The notes beneath the pieces were generated by a model. That model was not told the origin of the DNA, searched no databases, and saw nothing but the letters and a program-made list of their open reading frames with translations. A stretch of DNA of 64,000 nt, taken from NCBI RefSeq assembly GCF_963583255.1, contig NC_084809.1, positions 625,001 through 689,000 of the forward strand. The letters are read 5' to 3'. Below, one piece after another: positions 58,548 to 64,000 of the stretch (within the stretch, counting starts at the first letter, position 1; each line of letters starts with the position of its first letter). Position numbers and translations under genes: made by a program. Origin of the DNA: Pyrus communis. Its lineage: Eukaryota; Streptophyta; Magnoliopsida; Rosales; Rosaceae.

Positions 58548-58555
58548 TTTCCCGC
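58548..58555 (+). promoter_or_regulatory. E2F-type site upstream of FLA gene
   Basis: TTTCCCGC matches the E2F consensus TTTSSCGC, 162 bp before the ATG. A single short match can occur by chance. No clear TATA box is visible. Confidence 0.3.
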
Positions 58556-58621
58556 CGCTTTTTAACTGAATACTTCAGCACTCACTTCACCTCCTCTCTG
58601 CTCAAATCTCCAACAACCAGA

Positions 58622-58624
<3 letters not shown>

Positions 58625-58663
<39 letters not shown>

Positions 58664-58668
58664 GTGAA
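58625..58668. repeat. (CT)n tract in the FLA 5' leader
   Basis: Imperfect CT run directly before the coding start, common in plant 5' untranslated leaders. Confidence 0.85.
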
Positions 58669-58709
58669 AACTCAAGATTCCGAAACCCAAAGGTTTTTGC
58701 GACTCTGCA

Positions 58710-59798
58710 ATGGCGACCTCCGCCGCTACTCTCTTGATCTTCCTCACCATCCTTTCCCTCTCCGTTTCCTCCGCCCTCGCAACCTCCGTGACCCTCTTGA
58801 ACGCCGCCAAGGTTCTCTCGAACTCCGGCTTCCTCTCCATGTCCCTCACCCTCCAACTCGTCTCCAACTCCATCGAATTCGAATCCCCCGCTGCCACCAT
58901 CTTCACTCCGCCGGACGCCGCCTTCATGAGCCTGGGCCAGCCCTCACTCCCCCTCCTCCTCTACCACATCTCCCCGAGAAGAATCTCCGTCAACACCCTC
59001 AAGTACCTCCGCCCCAATACAAAGATCCCGACTTTGCTTACCAATTACTCCCTCACCGTCACCGCCTCCCCAAATTTCCAGGGCTATTTGTCCATCAACG
59101 ATCTGGGTATTAATCCTAACGCCGTTCTGGATGATGGGTCGGTGATCGTTTATGCAATCGACGAGTTTTTCAATTCGTCTTTCTTGGCCGCCGACGCCCC
59201 TCAAGAACGGACGGCAGATCCTCCATTGATGAGCTCTGTTTCCGGTGTTCAACCGCCGAGCCCTGCTCCGAGTGCGACTGTGATGGAGGCTGAACCTCGC
59301 CGGCCCGGTTCCGAATCTTTCGGTTTCGTAGCTGATTTGCTGAGGTCCAACGGGTACTCAATCTTTGCCGCATTTCTTGATGCGCAGCTGGTGGGGTTCA
59401 ATCGGAAGACCCGGCTCACAGTTTTCGCTCCGATCGACGAGGCGATTGATGATTACCAGAGGAACAGCACCGACTACTCGCTGATATTTCGGCAGCATGC
59501 TCTTCCGAGATTGCTTATGTGGCAAGATTTGGTGGCGCTTGAAGATGGAACAATGCTGCCCACTTTTGAAGAAGGGTTTATGATCAATGTGGTCAAGTTT
59601 GGAGATGTTCCCGCGCTGAATGAAGTGCCGGTGGTGGGTCAAGATTTGTTTCTGAATCGGTGGCTGGCTGTGCACGGCCTGAACCGGCTGCTGACAGCAC
59701 CTGCCGCGAAGCAAGAACCGGTTGAAGATGTTTTCACTGATGGGTATGTTGCCAATGTTGCTCAGGGTATGCCTCATGATTATGGTGACTACCACTGA
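58710..59798 (+). CDS. FLA: Fasciclin-like arabinogalactan protein, two FAS1 domains
   Basis: A single-exon frame of 362 residues. Residues 1-24 are a signal peptide (ATLLIFLTILSLSVSSALA), so the product enters the secretory pathway toward the cell wall. FAS1 domain 1 spans about 25-160, with the H1-like motif ATIFTPPDAAF (62-72) and YHISP (85-89). A short Pro-rich glycomodule PPSPAPS (182-188) could carry arabinogalactan. FAS1 domain 2 spans about 203-340, with LTVFAPIDEAI (236-246). Asn sites such as NYS (112) and NSS (155) could be glycosylated. No C-terminal hydrophobic tail follows, so no GPI anchor is expected. Layout and the diverged FAS1 domains resemble the Arabidopsis FLA19-21 subgroup. 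FLA proteins act in cell-wall adhesion and signalling; the exact role is unknown. Confidence 0.93.
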   Translation: MATSAATLLIFLTILSLSVSSALATSVTLLNAAKVLSNSGFLSMSLTLQLVSNSIEFESPAATIFTPPDAAFMSLGQPSLPLLLYHISPRRISVNTLKYLRPNTKIPTLLTNYSLTVTASPNFQGYLSINDLGINPNAVLDDGSVIVYAIDEFFNSSFLAADAPQERTADPPLMSSVSGVQPPSPAPSATVMEAEPRRPGSESFGFVADLLRSNGYSIFAAFLDAQLVGFNRKTRLTVFAPIDEAIDDYQRNSTDYSLIFRQHALPRLLMWQDLVALEDGTMLPTFEEGFMINVVKFGDVPALNEVPVVGQDLFLNRWLAVHGLNRLLTAPAAKQEPVEDVFTDGYVANVAQGMPHDYGDYH

Positions 59799-60188
59799 AG
59801 CAAGATTTCTTGGAGGCTCTTTGTTCCCTTTACTGTTTTACTGCACCGTTTCCCTTTCACATCAAGAATTGGGTAAATAGTTTTCACCTCAGTGAAGAAA
59901 CCACCGTTAATTTCCTTCTCTGATTGTATATTTTCGTCTTAAAGTTTCGAAAGTTTTGATGTATGTAATTGTTACGTTGATGAACTTGTTTTGGTGTAAT
60001 CCTTAGGTTGATGAACTTGTTTTGTTGTAATGAAGAAACTATTTTCTGTTGAATCTTCAGTAAAATTTTTGGGTTTCGAAATGCAATTATTTGTTAATTG
60101 TCTACTAATTCAGCATAAAAATGTCTATCAGATTGTAAACCACAGGAACTACATTAATAGATCAGAAAATTTGATGCTAGTTTTTATA
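59799..60188. other. Shared 3' region of two convergent genes
   Basis: Presumed 3' untranslated region of the FLA gene and of the minus-strand membrane protein gene. A 20-bp phrase 'gttgatgaacttgttttg' is repeated at about 59,977 and 60,008. No gene seen. Confidence 0.6.
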
Positions 60189-63100
60189 CTACTGTTTTGT
60201 TCTAGAAGTAGAGGCTCGAGGAGTTTGCATCCTAGTACCATAGCTAGTACTGGCTTCCTCAAGATTCGAATATCCCGAAAAGCTTGCCATTGCCAACTCC
60301 CTCAGTTTCTTCAGATCACTTGTCGGCTCTAGTTTAAGACCCTTTTGCCGTTTTGCTTCTGCTGCTGTCTGTGTGCTAAGGGCCACCGCATTAGTGGAAC
60401 CTATGATTTGTACAACATTAGGGCCAGGTGATCCCGGACTGAGCACAGGGACTATGGTTGCAGTCATAGCGCTAATAGGGTCAGCATGCGGTGCTCTTGT
60501 ATCCGGACCGAGTGGAGCTAGGCCTGTTGTAGGCTGAGAGGATGCAGCTGTGAGTCTTGACCATTGTTTCCTTGGAAGGAACGGGAGGATCAGACCCTTA
60601 GCAACAAACTTCAATCCGAGCTTGAATGAATTTTTTTGAGGCTGTGAGAGTCTGAGTGTGGATTTTACCAAAGTATACCATTCGTTTATCATGTGGGCAA
60701 CGAAGGTAACGAATAGGAGAGCTAGCATTATAAATCCGAAGCTTCTTGATTTAATAGGATTTGAGCCATTAATAACAATAAATAGCGAAAATATGCCCAC
60801 CTCACACAGTAGAGAAACACTTTCCACCAGATGGACTGCCCCCTTGATGTAGGGTTTCAGAGCAAATAGATAGATGAACTGTACCAGGGTAATGGCCAAT
60901 GCTAATATGCTTTGGCTTGATTTCGTTGATGAGTAAGCTCCGGATATGATGCCCAAACAGACCCGTCTTAAAAGATCGAGAATAATATAGGAGGATCTAG
61001 CACAACCCAAGAGCCTTTTGGATATAGGAATTGTTGTTTCTGCTGTGCTTTCATCCAAGCTGACCGGTCCCATTCTCCCAATACCACTATGGCCACTTCC
61101 AGTGCATTTGGATACGCTATTCGGTTCATTTTGATCAGCAGAGATGAACAATGGAGGACCCCGCAAACTTATGAAGAGAATCCCAAATTGTTGAAGGAAA
61201 GACGAAGGAAGCCCTTCCTTATGAAACCATTTTCCGGCTCTGGGTCTCCCTGTGAATAAATACCAGAGCTTTGCGTACCACGGATCTTTTCTAGCTACAT
61301 GCTTGACTTCCTTGTACTGAACAAAATTGCTGGAGAAGATTGCAATGATTTGAAAAAGGCACACCGATAAGACAAGGGCTGCGGGGATAGCTAGCAATAA
61401 AGCCCCAATAATTATTCCCCCTGTCGTACCACCTGTAAATTAGAGTAGTCTTGAGTTCAAAACACGCTTGAGTGGCAATCAAAACAATTGGGTTTTGAGA
61501 GAACAAAATTGGCTGCTTACCTTTAATAACAAATGCAGAGGACTGAGAGATACAAGGCAGCATGAGAATCAAAAGAAAGAGCTCGAATCTGGGCACTGAG
61601 AGTATTCCGTGAACTGGTGCCCCTAGTCTCCACCGTAGGAAAAGTACTACCAACACATGGATTACGACTAAACTGCCTCCTCCAATGCCAAGCCAAAAAA
61701 GGTTCATCTGCAAGTCTTCCCACCTGTTACAATTTAGTTAGATAGTGTGTTTTGTATAATCTTTCAACCAGTCTTCAGATTTTCGTGTAAAAGCACCAAA
61801 ATAAAGGTAAAACGCGGAGCTTACCCTCTGTAATTCTCCATTCCCTTGATGACACTGCTAGCAGACAACGGCTCTCCTCTCTGTAACATAAATGATTAGC
61901 AGTCGAGTGGTTTTCATCAGTGAGGAACATAAGTGTTGAATGCTGAAATATATACTCACCAAGAAATATGTGAAGTATTCATTCGAATTAAGAGGTTGTC
62001 CATAAGGTGGCATACGCATACTATGCTGTCCATGAAGCCAACCCGACTTGGGGTACACCTCAATTGGCACTGGTATATCATACCACATATAAGATGAGTT
62101 GGTAAAACATATGTCAATTTCAGTTGAAGTCGTTGTCTCAAGCTTCTCTTGGTGTGGCCAATCTGAAGAGTTGTCGTTTTTCCATGGAAGCTCCTGGCGA
62201 GGTATGAGCCACTTAAGACCTTTCGTTGTCTCCAAATATTCAATTGGCTGATTAACTGGGAGCCAGTCTGCGAGAACAAAAACTTGAAGGTGTCCGACCA
62301 TACCCTACGTTAAAAACAAACAGATATTATAACTGAAGAAATGCAAAATTACAGATATCAAAATCTGTCCACTTGGATATTGTATCTGCTGAACAGTTTA
62401 ATTCTTTACTTACATGAAGGTTCATTGAGTCAGAAGCAACGGCGTTGGAACTCTCAGAAGCAAGAGTTCCCACTGCTCCAAGATTTGCAGAAGAAACGGA
62501 GAAAATAGCAGCTGCTAATGATGTCGCTAATATACCCACAGTAACAAAAGAGTGCAATGCGATTGATATTGCAGGGGTTGAGTCTGCACAGATTTAGAGG
62601 GTCAAGCAGGGAGGTAGCCATATGAAAAGGTGTCTGTTTTTTTGTTTTAATATAGCTTTTTCTCCCTGGCTACAGAGTACAGTATATGAACCATCACGAA
62701 TAAATCTAGGAAAAAATGTCACATCCCGGTCCGGGGGGACCATTTTCCGGGCCCGCTCCACCACCTAGGAATGCTTTCGCCTTTTAACTTCGGAGTTCCC
62801 ATGGAACCTGAAGCCAGTGAGCTCCCAAGGCCTCATGTTAGGTAGGGATGAGAATATACATATAAAGATCACTCCCCTGGGCGATGTGGGATGTCACAAT
62901 CCACCCCCCTTAGGGGCCCGACGTCCTCGTCGGCACACCATGGCCAAGGTTAGGCTCTGATACCAAATGTCACATCCCGGCCCGGGGGGATCCACTTCCC
63001 GGGCCCGCTCCACCACCGTAGCACGATATTGTCCGCTTTGGGCCCCGACCACGCCCTCACGGTTTTGTTTTTGGGAACTCACACGGGAACTTCCCGATGG

Positions 63101-64000
63101 GTCACCTATCCTGGGAATGCTCTCGCGCGCTACTCGCTTAACTTCGGAGTTCCCATGGAACCCGAAGCCAGTGAGCTCCCAAAAAGCCTCGTGCTAGGTA
63201 GGGATGGGAATATACATATAAGGTTCACTTCACGTGGGATATCACAAAAAAGAAGTGCGAAGAATGATACATACAGTATTTCACTTCGAGTTGGTTAGAT
63301 GCCATGTTTGGATTTCCTGATATATCATATACTTTCCCTGCTGGAATCGCAACTGACACTACATTCTCCGTGGCTGGCATAACTTTCAACGAGTACAGAG
63401 CTCTCGAGAGTTCCCTAAACCTAAAATTAAAAGAAACATTTTATTCAAACGTATGTTTATGCAGCAAGCTACTGATTGGACAAATAGTATTATGATATCA
63501 GAAGTTTTAGAGTCGCCATATGCACCTGCCTTGTTATTCTACCCCCGAACACATTTACCATGGAGGCCTGAAAGCCAAAGACCGGCTTTGTAAACTCAAC
63601 TACCACACTGATGACACGGTCCTTTGTAAAATTTTGAGAACCGGTACTCAACCCTACACCAGTCTCCACAGAATCTGAAAGAAAGTAAATAGTTAGCTCG
63701 ACAAAGCTACTAAAGTACTCCCATAACTATCTTTGGAACGTATTGAGCTGTGGAATATATTACCATAAAGAAATGTAACCGAGGGAACCGATGTGACAGG
63801 AGTGCCTGTCCTCCCGAGTATAAATCCAGCTCGTAATTTAACCGTGATGATTTCAGTTGCAGATGTATTTCTGAGCTACAACATGAAAGGTTAAACATAA
63901 ATGCGCTATGCTAACACACCATACTCACAAAAAAAGTTATGTGAAAGACGTAGTTGCTTACTTGGAATTTAAACCCGCGGTTTCCTTGATTTCTACCATG
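60189..64000 (-). CDS. Large multi-pass membrane protein, 3' nine exons (5' end beyond window)
   Basis: Exons 63962-64000 (partial), 63764-63875, 63530-63674, 63275-63420, 62414-62583, 61960-62304, 61825-61880, 61521-61723 and 60189-61432 join in frame to 819 residues ending ASTSRTKQ. The N-terminal part is hydrophilic with beta-rich segments (VVSVAIPAGKVYDISGNPN) and N-glycosylation-type sites, likely extracellular. About eight hydrophobic helices follow, for example FVTVGILATSLAAAIFSV, GGSLVVIHVLVVLFLRW, IIIGALLLAIPAALVLSVCL and FGFIMLALLFVTFVAHMI, then a ~125-residue Ser/Thr/Pro-rich cytosolic-type tail. The layout recalls TRP/FLC-like channel families, but I cannot name the plant family. 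One intron needs a GC donor; another carries a Cassandra element. Confidence 0.8.
62717..63246 (-). mobile_element. Complete Cassandra TRIM element in an intron
   Basis: Two LTRs (62,717-62,898 and 62,968-63,246) flank a 69-bp interior that, read on the minus strand, starts with TGGTATCAGAGCC, the Met-tRNA primer-binding site, and ends in a purine-rich tract AAGGGGGGTGGAT. Flanked by aaaaa (62,712-62,716 and 63,247-63,251). The left LTR has lost about 100 bp, including the 5S-like core; the right LTR keeps it (about 63,073-63,155). It lies within the 691-bp intron 62,584-63,274 of the membrane protein gene, in the same orientation as the gene. Confidence 0.92.

Noticed and set aside
58562..58927. 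Minus-strand frames over the FLA start
   Set aside because: Shadow of the FLA coding sequence and its CT leader.
1..64000. tRNA genes, CRISPR arrays or bacterial operon features
   Set aside because: None seen on either strand; the sequence is plant nuclear DNA.

Overview
Plant nuclear DNA, most likely from a woody Rosaceae species (apple/pear-like). The inference rests on Cassandra-type TRIM LTRs carrying a 5S rRNA-like core, very long TG...CA solo LTRs ending in a 'tcggggtgtgtca' motif, plant splice sites and an F-box/FBD gene. It is not prokaryotic: genes are split by introns and most of the sequence is nested transposons.

Layout. Positions 1-58,280 are a tandem array of one large unit. 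Copy A is 1-22,097, copy B is 22,098-46,453, and copy C is 46,454-58,280 (shorter, more eroded, rearranged). The array is hierarchical. Inside A and B a smaller module P (1-7,138) followed by spacer X1 is repeated as P' (8,376-11,418) followed by X2; a third spacer X3 precedes the next P. Each full unit carries, all on the minus strand: (1) a truncated MCM2-like gene whose five exons still splice into one 315-residue frame, present in A, B and C; (2) one or two broken fragments of a ribonucleotide reductase small-subunit (R2) gene; (3) an unidentified two-exon reading frame; (4) an intact single-exon F-box/LRR/FBD gene, identical in A and B by eye and reduced to its last ~88 codons in C.

Mobile DNA explains most of the rest. 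Boundaries are supported by target-site duplications, and often by an unoccupied copy of the same site elsewhere in the window: CACTA-1 (3-bp TSD, empty site at 7,136), CACTA-2 (only in B, 3-bp TSD, empty site in A, carries exon-like host fragments), a hAT element splitting the R2 pseudogene (8-bp TSD), three solo-LTR insertions (5-bp TSDs), a Mutator-like MITE (9-bp TSD), and several Cassandra LTRs including one complete two-LTR element.

Right of the array are two ordinary genes in convergent orientation: a two-FAS1-domain fasciclin-like arabinogalactan protein (58,710-59,798, plus) and the 3' nine exons of a large multi-pass membrane protein (60,189-64,000, minus, 5' end outside the window), with a Cassandra element in one intron.

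The most notable point is the amplification of amputated copies of two S-phase genes (MCM2 and R2) in one array, with the MCM2 fragment still open across all five exons in three copies. Caveat: A and B are so similar, yet carry different clean insertions, that a false tandem join of two haplotypes in the assembly has to be excluded.
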